Part shown: positions 18,875-26,428 of the stretch, in pieces | Layout of the letters: each line of letters opens with the position of its first letter | Position numbering within the stretch: position 1 is the first letter of the stretch | Assembly: GCF_015471405.1 (NCBI RefSeq) | Contig: NZ_BLVZ01000005.1 | Location: 248,001 to 312,000, forward strand | DNA: 64,000 bases | Direction of reading: 5' to 3' | Source: Pseudomonas cichorii | GTDB lineage: Bacteria; Pseudomonadota; Gammaproteobacteria; Pseudomonadales; Pseudomonadaceae | Program-made: the position numbers and the translations under genes | The notes under the pieces: model-generated | Told to the model about the DNA's origin: nothing | The model's input: only the letters and a program-made list of their open reading frames with translations | Databases searched by the model: none

Positions 18875-20290
18875 CTACAGCGACAAGGTCACCAGAACCC
18901 CGCCTTCAACATTTCCGACATGCAGTTCGCCGCCATGCAATTGCACGACCTCTTCGACGAAGTTGAGCCCCAGCCCGGTGCTCTTGCGGCCACTGTGCGG
19001 TCGGGGCAGTGAATAGAAACGTTCGCAGAGACGCGGCAAGGCGTAATCGGGAATGGGTGCTGCGGTATTGAAGAGAGTGACGCGAATACGCTCACCGATT
19101 CGCTCGGCCGCCAGACGCAAGGTCCCGCCCGCCGGCGTGAAATCCAGAGCGTTGTCCAGCAGGTTGGCCAGCGCCTGACGCAACAGGAATCGCTCGCCCA
19201 ACAGATACAGGTCGGTGCCGATCAGTTGCTCGATCTGTAAACCCTGGCGTTCGGTGCGAACACCGCGCTCGCCCAACAGTTCATCGACCAGCTCTGCCAG
19301 CGGCACGGCCACTTTCTCTTCCAGGCCCTGACGCTGCTCGACCATGGCCAGGTTGAGCAAGCGTTCGATCAATTGCTGCATGCGCTCGCTTTCACCCTCG
19401 ATATTGCTGACGAAGCGCTGGCGCTGCTCGGCGGGCATTTCATCCTGCAATAACTCGGCAGCACCGCGAATCGCTGCCAGCGGGCTTTTCAGCTCGTGGG
19501 TCAGCGTATGCACATAACGCTCGACATAGGCCTTGCCTTCCAGTTGGGTGCGCATGTGTTCGACCGCTGTAGATAACTGCTCCAGCTCGCCACCGCGATA
19601 ATGCGGCAGCTCGGCACGACGCCCTTCACTGACCGCCTGGGCATAGTCGGTCAGGCGGCGTAATGCCGAGCTGAGCCACCAGGAAAACAGCGCGCCCAAC
19701 AACAGGCCCAGGATGATCAGGCCGATGCCGTACCACAGCAGACGACGCTCGGCCCGGTCCACATAGGGTTGTAGCGAACTGTTGGGCTTGGCCACGGTAA
19801 CGACGCCGATGATCGTGTCGTTGTCGCGAATCGGCGCTCCGACATACATCACCGACGAGTTGGTGTCCTCGGGATCGCTGCGGGTCGAACGGGCACCGTA
19901 TTCGCCACGCAAGGTCAGGTAGACATCGTTCCAGCGCGAATAATCCTGCCCCGTCGCTTCGCCGATGGAATCGAACAGCACGATGCCTCTGGCGTCGGTA
20001 ACGTAGATGCGGTTATTGACCTGAGTCTTGGGCAAACCCCAGATTTTCGCGGCCGGCTGGCGCAGGCCGTAAGCCTTGAGCGCATCGGGAAAACGGCTCT
20101 GGTTCAGGGTGCCGTGGCTGACATCGTTCTGGAGTATTTCAGCCAGCAGGTTGGCAGTGTCCACCAGCGTTTCTTCGGTGGACTGACGCACGCCGGGGCG
20201 CACTTCTTTCATGACCGTACTGAGCACGAAATAGCCGGTCAAGGCGATGAACACCGCATAGACCAGGAAAATCCGGATACTCAGGGACAT
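18875..20290 (-). CDS. creC: Sensor histidine kinase CreC
   Basis: 471 aa. Two membrane helices (about 6-26 and 185-206) bracket a periplasmic sensor region. HAMP-like linker about 207-255, phospho-acceptor His265 in THELKSPLAAIRG, N-box near ALANLLDNALDF, and G-boxes ending KSTGLGLNFVEEVV. Partner of CreB; the creB stop and creC start share one base (TGATG), which indicates translational coupling. Proposed signals in the literature are growth conditions and PBP inhibition; nothing in this sequence decides between them. Confidence 0.95.
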   Translation of the reverse strand: MSLSIRIFLVYAVFIALTGYFVLSTVMKEVRPGVRQSTEETLVDTANLLAEILQNDVSHGTLNQSRFPDALKAYGLRQPAAKIWGLPKTQVNNRIYVTDARGIVLFDSIGEATGQDYSRWNDVYLTLRGEYGARSTRSDPEDTNSSVMYVGAPIRDNDTIIGVVTVAKPNSSLQPYVDRAERRLLWYGIGLIILGLLLGALFSWWLSSALRRLTDYAQAVSEGRRAELPHYRGGELEQLSTAVEHMRTQLEGKAYVERYVHTLTHELKSPLAAIRGAAELLQDEMPAEQRQRFVSNIEGESERMQQLIERLLNLAMVEQRQGLEEKVAVPLAELVDELLGERGVRTERQGLQIEQLIGTDLYLLGERFLLRQALANLLDNALDFTPAGGTLRLAAERIGERIRVTLFNTAAPIPDYALPRLCERFYSLPRPHSGRKSTGLGLNFVEEVVQLHGGELHVGNVEGGVLVTLSL

Positions 20291-20976
20291 CAGCTGTGGC
20301 CTGGGCTGTAGCTGTAACCGAGGCCACGATGGGTCTGGATCGGCTCTGCATCGGCGGCAACAAGACGCAGCTTTGCACGCAGGCTTTTGATATGGCTGTC
20401 GATGCTGCGCTCATAACCGGCATCGCACGCCACGCCCAGCGCGTCGAGCAATTGCTCGCGGCTGAATACCCGTTCGGGTTGCTCCAGCAGGCACTGCAAC
20501 AAGCGGAACTCATGCCGGGTCAGGCTCAAGGCCTGGCCACGATAAGTGATCTGTACGCGCTCGCGGTCGACTTGAAACACTTCGTTGTCGCTGCCTGCCG
20601 CCGTGGCCGTGCGAGGCAGCATGCGCTTGAGGATAGCCCTGACCCGCGCCGCCACTTCACGAGGGCTGAACGGCTTGACCACATAATCGTCAGCGCCGAT
20701 TTCCAGGCCTACGACCCGATCGATTTCGCCATCCCGGGCACTGAGGAACATGACCGGGACGTCGCTGAAACGGCGCAATTGCTTGCAGGCCTCAAAGCCG
20801 GTGATATCCGGCAAGCCAATGTCGAGAATGATCAGGTCGGCCGGTGTGCCGCGTTGATGCTCGACCGCCGCCTGACCGAGGCCCAGCCAGGTCGTGGTAA
20901 AACCCTCGCCTTGCAGCGCATAGACCAGCGTGTCGGCTATCGCGGCCTCGTCTTCGACAATCAAAATATGCGGCAT
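20290..20976 (-). CDS. creB: Response regulator CreB
   Basis: 228 aa from ATG 20976 (MPHILIVEDEAAIADTLVYA); the 10-residue longer version is less typical. Receiver domain with phospho-acceptor Asp52 (LDIGLPDITG), conserved Thr/Ser (FLSARD) and Lys (VKPFSP). C-terminal OmpR-type winged helix (LTRHEFRLLQCLLEQPERVFSREQLL; SIDSHIKSLRAKL). First gene of creBC. Controls creD and other envelope genes. Confidence 0.95.
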   Translation of the reverse strand: MPHILIVEDEAAIADTLVYALQGEGFTTTWLGLGQAAVEHQRGTPADLIILDIGLPDITGFEACKQLRRFSDVPVMFLSARDGEIDRVVGLEIGADDYVVKPFSPREVAARVRAILKRMLPRTATAAGSDNEVFQVDRERVQITYRGQALSLTRHEFRLLQCLLEQPERVFSREQLLDALGVACDAGYERSIDSHIKSLRAKLRLVAADAEPIQTHRGLGYSYSPGHS

Positions 20977-21035
20977 GGCATCCGGGCGCTTGAGATAAGG
21001 CCGCAAGGATTCGCGATTTCAGCCCTCGACGTCAA

Positions 21036-21536
21036 TCAGCAATCGGGTTTGTCAGCGGTATAGCGACGCGCCGGGTTTACCGCTGCATCGAACTCGCGCA
21101 AGGCCTTGGCGCCGATCAGCAAGGGGTAGTTGAAGTGGCTGCGATCCACCAGATTCACTTCGACAGTGCGCTTCTTGTTGCCCAGGCACAGTTCAAGGTC
21201 AACAACAGGACGTTTGGTGGGGTCGATGACTTCATCGTCGTCATCGCCTTCCGAGCGGCCCTTGATCTTGCTGATACGCGAAACCTTGTGCTCATGGACC
21301 TTATTGTCCGCGTCCTTGGTGGCCAGACGGAAACGTACCCAGTCCTCGCCATCATGCTGGAACAACTCGATGTCCTTGGCCGACAACGACGCAGTCAGCG
21401 CACCGGTGTCCATCTTGGCCTTGAAGGTCTCGCCGATCTCGGGAACCTTGATGTTTTCATAGCGACCATACAGCGTCGGTTCGGCGGCCATGACAGGCAA
21501 CGCCAGCAGGGACAATAGCGCCAGAATCGGTTTCAC
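21036..21536 (-). CDS. RimK-linked protease family protein (retropepsin-like fold)
   Basis: 166 aa from GTG 21536, with GAGGA upstream; the longer ATG version (21554) would break the signal peptide. Signal peptide about 1-18 (VKPILALLSLLALPVMAAEP). The segment KMDTGALTASLSAKD contains the Asp-Thr-Gly of aspartyl-protease-like folds, and PLLIGAKALREF matches the second flap/loop of the family (Pfam Zn_protease / RimB type). The family is named an ATP-dependent zinc protease in databases, but the DTG motif argues for an aspartyl-type fold. Adjacent to creBCD as in other pseudomonads, but 60 bp upstream with no proven link. Confidence 0.85.
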   Translation of the reverse strand: MKPILALLSLLALPVMAAEPTLYGRYENIKVPEIGETFKAKMDTGALTASLSAKDIELFQHDGEDWVRFRLATKDADNKVHEHKVSRISKIKGRSEGDDDDEVIDPTKRPVVDLELCLGNKKRTVEVNLVDRSHFNYPLLIGAKALREFDAAVNPARRYTADKPDC

Positions 21537-21721
21537 GTGGCAGGTTCCTCGCAATGTGCAGCGTCTTATTGACGCCCGGTTTTAGACAGCGAACTTGAAG
21601 TTTGTTCGGAGATGATCAGCATAATCGTCAGCGCGTGAAACATTTGTAAGCACCTGTGTAATTGGCGTCACAGATCAGTGTCTCTATCATTGCCAACCTT
21701 GAAGAGACTCAAGAGATCCTT

Positions 21722-22621
21722 ATGCGTCGTGTGCTTGCTGGCTGTTTCGTCACACTGCTTCTGCTGATCAATACCCTCGTACTGATTGGCCCGCTACTGG
21801 TTTTCGCGCTGCTCAAACTGTTGTTTCAGGGCCACATGCGTGATCACTGCTCAGCGGCAGTGATGTGGATTGCCGAAACCTGGGCCGAGATCAACAAGCT
21901 CATCTTTGGCGCATTCACTCCGACCCGGTGGGAAATTCGTGGCCATGAAGGCCTGCGCAGCGATACGTCTTATCTGCTGATCTGCAACCATCAGTCATGG
22001 GTCGATATTCCGGCCTTGATCCAGGCGCTCAACCGCCGCACGCCGTTCTTCAAGTTCTTCCTGAAAAAGGAACTGATCTGGGTGCCGTTCCTGGGGCTGG
22101 CCTGGTGGGCACTGGATTATCCGTTCATGAAGCGCTACAGCAAGGCGTTCCTGGCAAAGCACCCGAAACTCAAGGGCAAGGATCTGGAAATCACCAAATC
22201 CGCCTGCGAGCTGTTCAAGCGCCAGCCGGTGACCATCGTCAATTATCTGGAAGGCACACGTTTCACCAAAGCCAAGCATGCGGCCCAGGCATCGCCCTAC
22301 CGCAACCTGCTCAAACCCAAGGCCGGAGGTGTGGCGTTCGTGCTGGCTGCCATGGGTGAACAACTGGATGCGATTCTGGATGTGACGGTGGTGTATCCGG
22401 GTTCACGGATTCCGGGGTTCTGGGACATGCTGTGCGGGCGAGTGCCCAAGGTGATCGTCGACATCAAGACCCGCGAACTGGACCCGGCCCTGTGGCAGGG
22501 CGACTACGAGAGCGATCCGGTGTTTCGCGAGAAGATCCAGAACTGGGTCAACCAGCTCTGGATCGAAAAGGATGCGCACATCAGCGCATTGCGTACCGAA
22601 TCAGCTACCGGCGCCCCATAG
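21722..22621 (+). CDS. 1-acyl-glycerol-3-phosphate-type acyltransferase (YihG-like)
   Basis: 299 aa from ATG 21722 (MRRVLAGCFVTLLLLINTLV). One N-terminal hydrophobic helix (about 5-35) anchors it to the inner membrane. PlsC-type motifs: NHQSWVD at 89-95 (His90 and Asp95 catalytic), FFKFFLKKELIWVPFLG and the substrate-binding EGTRFT. The length and GVAFVLAA segment fit the YihG branch of lysophospholipid acyltransferases. It is divergent from the protease gene. Its last 21 bases overlap, tail to tail, the DUF2780 gene. Confidence 0.88.
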   Translation: MRRVLAGCFVTLLLLINTLVLIGPLLVFALLKLLFQGHMRDHCSAAVMWIAETWAEINKLIFGAFTPTRWEIRGHEGLRSDTSYLLICNHQSWVDIPALIQALNRRTPFFKFFLKKELIWVPFLGLAWWALDYPFMKRYSKAFLAKHPKLKGKDLEITKSACELFKRQPVTIVNYLEGTRFTKAKHAAQASPYRNLLKPKAGGVAFVLAAMGEQLDAILDVTVVYPGSRIPGFWDMLCGRVPKVIVDIKTRELDPALWQGDYESDPVFREKIQNWVNQLWIEKDAHISALRTESATGAP

Positions 22622-23167
22622 GCCGCTCAGGCTCTGCAATGCGGAGCCGCTGGCACCTTGCTGACCGAGGTATTGCAGGATCACCGGCACAAACTGGCTG
22701 ACCATGCTGCTGTCCATACCCAGCGCCTTGAAGGCATTGTTCACGTCGCCCATGCTTTGCACGTTGCCGAGTGCGCTGTTGAGCACCGAATTGCTCCCGG
22801 ATTTATCGCCACCACCCAGCAGGCTGCCAAGCCCGCTGCCACCCAGACTGTCCAGGGCCGAAACGCCCGATAGTTGATTCAAACCCGGAACGGATTGGGT
22901 CAGTTGCGAGTAATCGGCACCGGTCAGTTTGTTCTTCGCCAGCCCAAGCAAGGCGCCCGTGCCGCCAACGGCCTGTTCCGGGGTAACGTTCAGTTGTGTG
23001 CCAAGGGCATTGAGCAGGCCTGCGGCTTCAGGTGCCGCAGTGGCTTTCTGATTACCGCCTGTGGCGTTGGAAACCGCATTCGCTGCGTCATTCAGATTGA
23101 ACGCAAAAGCCGGGCTTGCCGCCAGGGCCATCAATGTAGCAAGTGCCATACCGCGAGCAGTATTCAT
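22601..23167 (-). CDS. DUF2780 protein (VcgC/VcgE type), secreted
   Basis: 188 aa from ATG 23167. Signal peptide about 1-22 (MNTARGMALATLMALAASPA, cleaved near AFA). The mature protein is rich in Gly, Ser, Ala and Asn; helical segments LLNALGTQLNVTPEQAVGGTGALLGLAKNKL and NAFKALGMDSSMVSQFVPVILQYLGQQG are the DUF2780 core. Periplasmic or secreted; function unknown. Its 3' end overlaps the acyltransferase by 21 bases. Confidence 0.82.
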   Translation of the reverse strand: MNTARGMALATLMALAASPAFAFNLNDAANAVSNATGGNQKATAAPEAAGLLNALGTQLNVTPEQAVGGTGALLGLAKNKLTGADYSQLTQSVPGLNQLSGVSALDSLGGSGLGSLLGGGDKSGSNSVLNSALGNVQSMGDVNNAFKALGMDSSMVSQFVPVILQYLGQQGASGSALQSLSGLWGAGS

Positions 23168-23307
23168 TACAGTCAACCTCTAACCGAAACCATCCAGTGG
23201 TGGATGATAAAACAGACGGTTTGACTGGAGGATGGAGGGCTTGTTCCCGGATGTAACGGCTGAAGGGTGGTTCTTTCCCATGAAGACGTGCCGTCTGTGA
23301 TGATGCC

Positions 23308-23347
23308 GTCGCGGCCAAGCCCCTCCCTCGGGGGCATTGGCCGCGAC
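23308..23347 (-). terminator. Long GC hairpin after fdhA
   Basis: GTCGCGGCCAA and TTGGCCGCGAC pair, with an inner CCCC/GGGG stem. It begins 6 bp after the fdhA stop on the minus strand. It resembles the GTCGCGGGCAAGCC REP type, so it may be a repeat used as a terminator. Confidence 0.6.
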
Positions 23348-23352
23348 AGGGC

Positions 23353-24552
23353 TCAGGCGGCGCTGAACAGTTTGTGCGGATCGATCACGAATTTCTTCGG
23401 CACGCCCGCATCGAACTCGCCGTAGCCACGTGGCGCGTCATCCAGGCTGATGACTTCGACACCCACCACATCGGCGATCTTGATGCGATCCCACATGATG
23501 GCCTGCATCAATTGACGGTTGTACTTCATGACCGGCGTCTGGCCGGTATGGAAGCTGTGGGACTTGGCCCAGCCCAGACCGAAGCGGATGCTCAGGCTGC
23601 CCATTTTCGCGGCAGCATCCACAGCGCCCGGATCCTCGGTAACGTACAGGCCGGGAATACCGATCTTGCCGGCAACCCGCACCACGCCCATCAACGAGTT
23701 GAGAACCGTGGCCGGTGCTTCGGACTGCGCACCTGCATGACCATGGCCACGCGCTTCAAAGCCCACGGCATCGATGGCGCAATCCACTTCAGGCTCGCCC
23801 AGCAGCGCGGCGATCTGCTCATGGAGCGGCGTATCCAGCGACAGGTCGGCAATCTCGAAACCCTGAGCCTTGGCATGAACCAGTCGCGTCGGATTCACAT
23901 CCCCCACAATCACCACCGCAGCGCCCAGCAAGCGTGCCGAAGCGGCAGCCGCCAGACCAACAGGCCCGGCACCGGCGACATATACGGTGCTGCCAGGGCC
24001 GACACCGGCCGTGACGGCGCCGTGATAACCGGTTGGCAAAATGTCGGAGAGGCATGTCAGGTCGCGAATCTTTTCCATGGCCGCATCGCGGTCAGGCAGC
24101 TTCAGCAGGTTGAAATCGGCATAAGGCACCAGTACGTATTCAGCCTGGCCACCGACCCAGTCTCCCATATCGACATAACCATACGCCCCACCAGCACGCG
24201 CCGGGTTGACGGTCAGGCAGACGCCGGTGTGCTGCTCCTTGCAACTGCGGCAACGACCGCACGCCACGTTGAACGGCACGGATACCAGATCGCCGACCTT
24301 TAGATTTTCGACATCGCGCCCGGCTTCGAGCACTTCGCCAGTGATTTCATGACCGAGCACCAGCCCGGTATGGGCAGTGGTACGACCGCGAACCATATGC
24401 TGGTCCGAGCCGCAGATGTTGGTGGAAACAACGCGCAGAATGACTCCGTGTTCGATGCGCTTGCCTCTTGGATCCTGCATTTTCGGGAAAGGAATTGTTT
24501 GCACCTCGACCTTGCCAGCGCCTAGATACACCACACCGCGATTACCAGACAT
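23353..24552 (-). CDS. fdhA: Glutathione-independent formaldehyde dehydrogenase
   Basis: 399 aa. Zinc-dependent medium-chain dehydrogenase. Visible features: catalytic zinc Cys in STNICGSDQHMVRGR (about 42-56), GHEITGEV, the structural-zinc cluster CGRCRSCKEQHTGVC (about 98-112), and NAD-binding GAGPVGLAAAASARLLGA. The protein matches the P. putida-type FDH (398 aa) that oxidises free formaldehyde to formate. It is the last gene of the glyA-sox-purU-fdhA block and removes the formaldehyde released by sarcosine and dimethylglycine oxidation. A repeat-filled gap of about 150 bp separates it from purU. Confidence 0.95.
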   Translation of the reverse strand: MSGNRGVVYLGAGKVEVQTIPFPKMQDPRGKRIEHGVILRVVSTNICGSDQHMVRGRTTAHTGLVLGHEITGEVLEAGRDVENLKVGDLVSVPFNVACGRCRSCKEQHTGVCLTVNPARAGGAYGYVDMGDWVGGQAEYVLVPYADFNLLKLPDRDAAMEKIRDLTCLSDILPTGYHGAVTAGVGPGSTVYVAGAGPVGLAAAASARLLGAAVVIVGDVNPTRLVHAKAQGFEIADLSLDTPLHEQIAALLGEPEVDCAIDAVGFEARGHGHAGAQSEAPATVLNSLMGVVRVAGKIGIPGLYVTEDPGAVDAAAKMGSLSIRFGLGWAKSHSFHTGQTPVMKYNRQLMQAIMWDRIKIADVVGVEVISLDDAPRGYGEFDAGVPKKFVIDPHKLFSAA

Positions 24553-24597
24553 GCTTTCACCTCTGTATTTTGTTGTTGGAAAAAAGAGGGGTTAGCT

Positions 24598-24706
24598 GCA
24601 AGTGGCAAGCTTCAAGCGGCAAGAGGATCTCGCCAGCCTTCAGCTTGCTGCTTGTAGCTTTTCGCTTTTCACTTGCAGCTTAAAACTTGCAGCTTGCAGC
24701 TTCAGA
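24598..24706. repeat. AGCTTGCAGCTT-type repeat cluster
   Basis: Several direct and inverted copies of GCTTGCAGCTT / AAGCTTCAAG motifs fill the fdhA-purU gap. The same type occurs at 47045-47135 between betB and betA. Confidence 0.7.
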
Positions 24707-25559
24707 GCACTACCGTCCTGTTCGCATTCAAGAACACCCGCCGCTCAATGTGATACCCGACGGCGCGTGCCAGTGTCAGTCCTTCGATATCCCGGCCTTT
24801 GGCAATCAGGTCTTCGGGATAATGGCTGTGGTCTACCACTTCGACTCCCTGGGCAATGATCGGACCTTCGTCCAGGTCGTTGTTGATGTAATGCGCCGTG
24901 GCGCCAACCAGTTTCACGCCCTTGTTGTAGGCCTGATGGTAAGGCTTGGCCCCCTTGAAGCCCGGCAGCAGCGAGTGATGAATGTTGATCGCCTTGCCGT
25001 CGAGCTTGCGGCACAGGTCCGGTGACAGCACCTGCATGTAACGGGCAAGGATCACCAGTTCCGCGCCGGACTCTTCAATGACCTGCCAGACCCTGGCCTC
25101 TTGAGAAGGCTTATCGTTCGGGTCGAGTGGGAAATGGTAGTACGGAATTCCGTGCCAGCCAGCCAGAGGCTCAAGATCGGGGTGATTGGAGACCACCGCG
25201 ACCACATCCATGGACAGTTGATTGATGCGCTGGCGGTAGAGAAGATCATTCAGGCAGTGATCGGCCTTGGAGACCATGATGACGACTTTTGGCCGGTAGT
25301 TCGGGGCAGTCAGCTCGAAGATCATGCCAAACGCTTCGCCGCGCTCGGTCAGGCCAGAGCGAAATGCAGCCTCATCGAAACCGTCAGGCTGGCGGAACTC
25401 GACGCGAATGAAAAAACGTCCCGACAACCGATCATCGAACGAATGGTGCTCGGTGACATAGCAGTCCTGCTCGAACAGATAGCGGGTCACCGCATCCACC
25501 GTCCCCAGCACGCTGGGGCAATCGGCAGTCAGAATCCATGTATCGGGGGCGCGACTCAT
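24702..25559 (-). CDS. purU: Formyltetrahydrofolate deformylase
   Basis: 285 aa. N-terminal ACT domain (about 8-85: TADCPSVLGTVDAVTRYLFEQ) and C-terminal formyltransferase-like hydrolase (about 90-285) with the catalytic segment INIHHSLLPGFKGAKPYHQA (Asn and His) and the later Asp in LDEGPII. It hydrolyses 10-formyl-THF to formate and THF. In the sox/glyA context it balances one-carbon folates generated by sarcosine breakdown. PurU follows soxG after about 130 bp holding REP sequences. Confidence 0.95.
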   Translation of the reverse strand: MSRAPDTWILTADCPSVLGTVDAVTRYLFEQDCYVTEHHSFDDRLSGRFFIRVEFRQPDGFDEAAFRSGLTERGEAFGMIFELTAPNYRPKVVIMVSKADHCLNDLLYRQRINQLSMDVVAVVSNHPDLEPLAGWHGIPYYHFPLDPNDKPSQEARVWQVIEESGAELVILARYMQVLSPDLCRKLDGKAINIHHSLLPGFKGAKPYHQAYNKGVKLVGATAHYINNDLDEGPIIAQGVEVVDHSHYPEDLIAKGRDIEGLTLARAVGYHIERRVFLNANRTVVL

Positions 25560-25589
25560 ATAAAAGAGACTCCTGCCTCATCAATTGTG

Positions 25590-25690
25590 ATCTGTGGGAG
25601 GGAGCTTGCTCGCGACAGCGGTTTTCCAGACAACAAAAATATGTCTATGGCCCGCTATCGCGACTAAAACGGATCGCCGCTCGGCCGCTC
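25590..25690. repeat. REP sequences between soxG and purU
   Basis: TGTGGGAGGGAGCTTGCTCG at about 25591-25610 and a related inverted arm near 25660-25685 (CGCTCGGCCGCTCCTAC). No reading frame of note. Confidence 0.6.
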
Positions 25691-26323
25691 CTACGCCTTG
25701 ATGCTCAACCCATATTCGGCACTGGCATCCTGCAACCACAGCCACCAGTAATCCGAGAAGCTGCGACGGATCAACAACTCCCAGCTTTCTTCGCCCGTGC
25801 GGCGGATCACCAATTGCGACTTGGCGAACACAGTGCCGACGGCCTTGCCTACCGGGAAGTTGTCGGGGTGTACGTCATAGCTGGTGGACTTCATCAGCAC
25901 TTCACGGACCTTGGGACCGGTCAGTTCCAGGATGGATTGGCCACCGCTGACATTCACCACCGAGATATGCAGCCCCGCCAGCGCTTCGCGCAGACGCTGC
26001 TCGGTCGCGAACTCCTCGCCTGTGGGCACGATCAGCAGCCACTCATCCGGGCCGAGCCATTGCAGCGAGCTTTCGCCACTGCTTACCAATGTGAGCGCGG
26101 CAGGCAGTTCCATGCCCAGAGCCTTGTGAACTCCGGCAGCAAACGCCGGATCACGGGCGTCGCCACGAAGGGTCAGATGGCCGAGCAGTTTCTTCTCGCG
26201 CAGCGTGACGCCGGGATTGGCGCGGCCTTTGCCGACCAGACTGCCGAGGTCGGCGTGGAACAGCGGCGATTCAGCCTTTACGCCCGCTTCGGGGCGCTGT
26301 TGGTATACGTTGACTGTGGTCAT
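25691..26323 (-). CDS. soxG: Sarcosine oxidase gamma subunit
   Basis: 210 aa from ATG 26323 (MTTVNVYQQRPEAGVKAESP); the longer frame starts inside a REP element. Matches the SoxG family, a subunit related to the GcvT C-terminal part (ESSLQWLGPDEWLLIVP; GGQSILELTGPKVREVLMKSTSYD). Part of the heterotetrameric sarcosine oxidase that demethylates sarcosine to glycine with 5,10-methylene-THF or formaldehyde release. Follows soxA after a 105-bp gap containing a REP. Confidence 0.95.
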   Translation of the reverse strand: MTTVNVYQQRPEAGVKAESPLFHADLGSLVGKGRANPGVTLREKKLLGHLTLRGDARDPAFAAGVHKALGMELPAALTLVSSGESSLQWLGPDEWLLIVPTGEEFATEQRLREALAGLHISVVNVSGGQSILELTGPKVREVLMKSTSYDVHPDNFPVGKAVGTVFAKSQLVIRRTGEESWELLIRRSFSDYWWLWLQDASAEYGLSIKA

Positions 26324-26354
26324 GGGACACCTGTCATGAATTCTGTTTTGTACT

Positions 26355-26410
26355 TGTAGGAGCGAATCGGGCGGCGCTCCGCTTATTCGCGAATGAATTC
26401 GCTCCCACGG
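26355..26410. repeat. REP pair in the soxA-soxG gap
   Basis: GTAGGAGCGAATCGGGCGGC continues into GCTCCGCTTATTCGC, and a GCGAATGAATTCGCTCCCAC copy follows. The same compound unit occurs at about 51790-51830, and a reverse copy at about 32669-32704. Confidence 0.75.
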
Positions 26411-26428
26411 TGTTATCAAGACCGCGTT

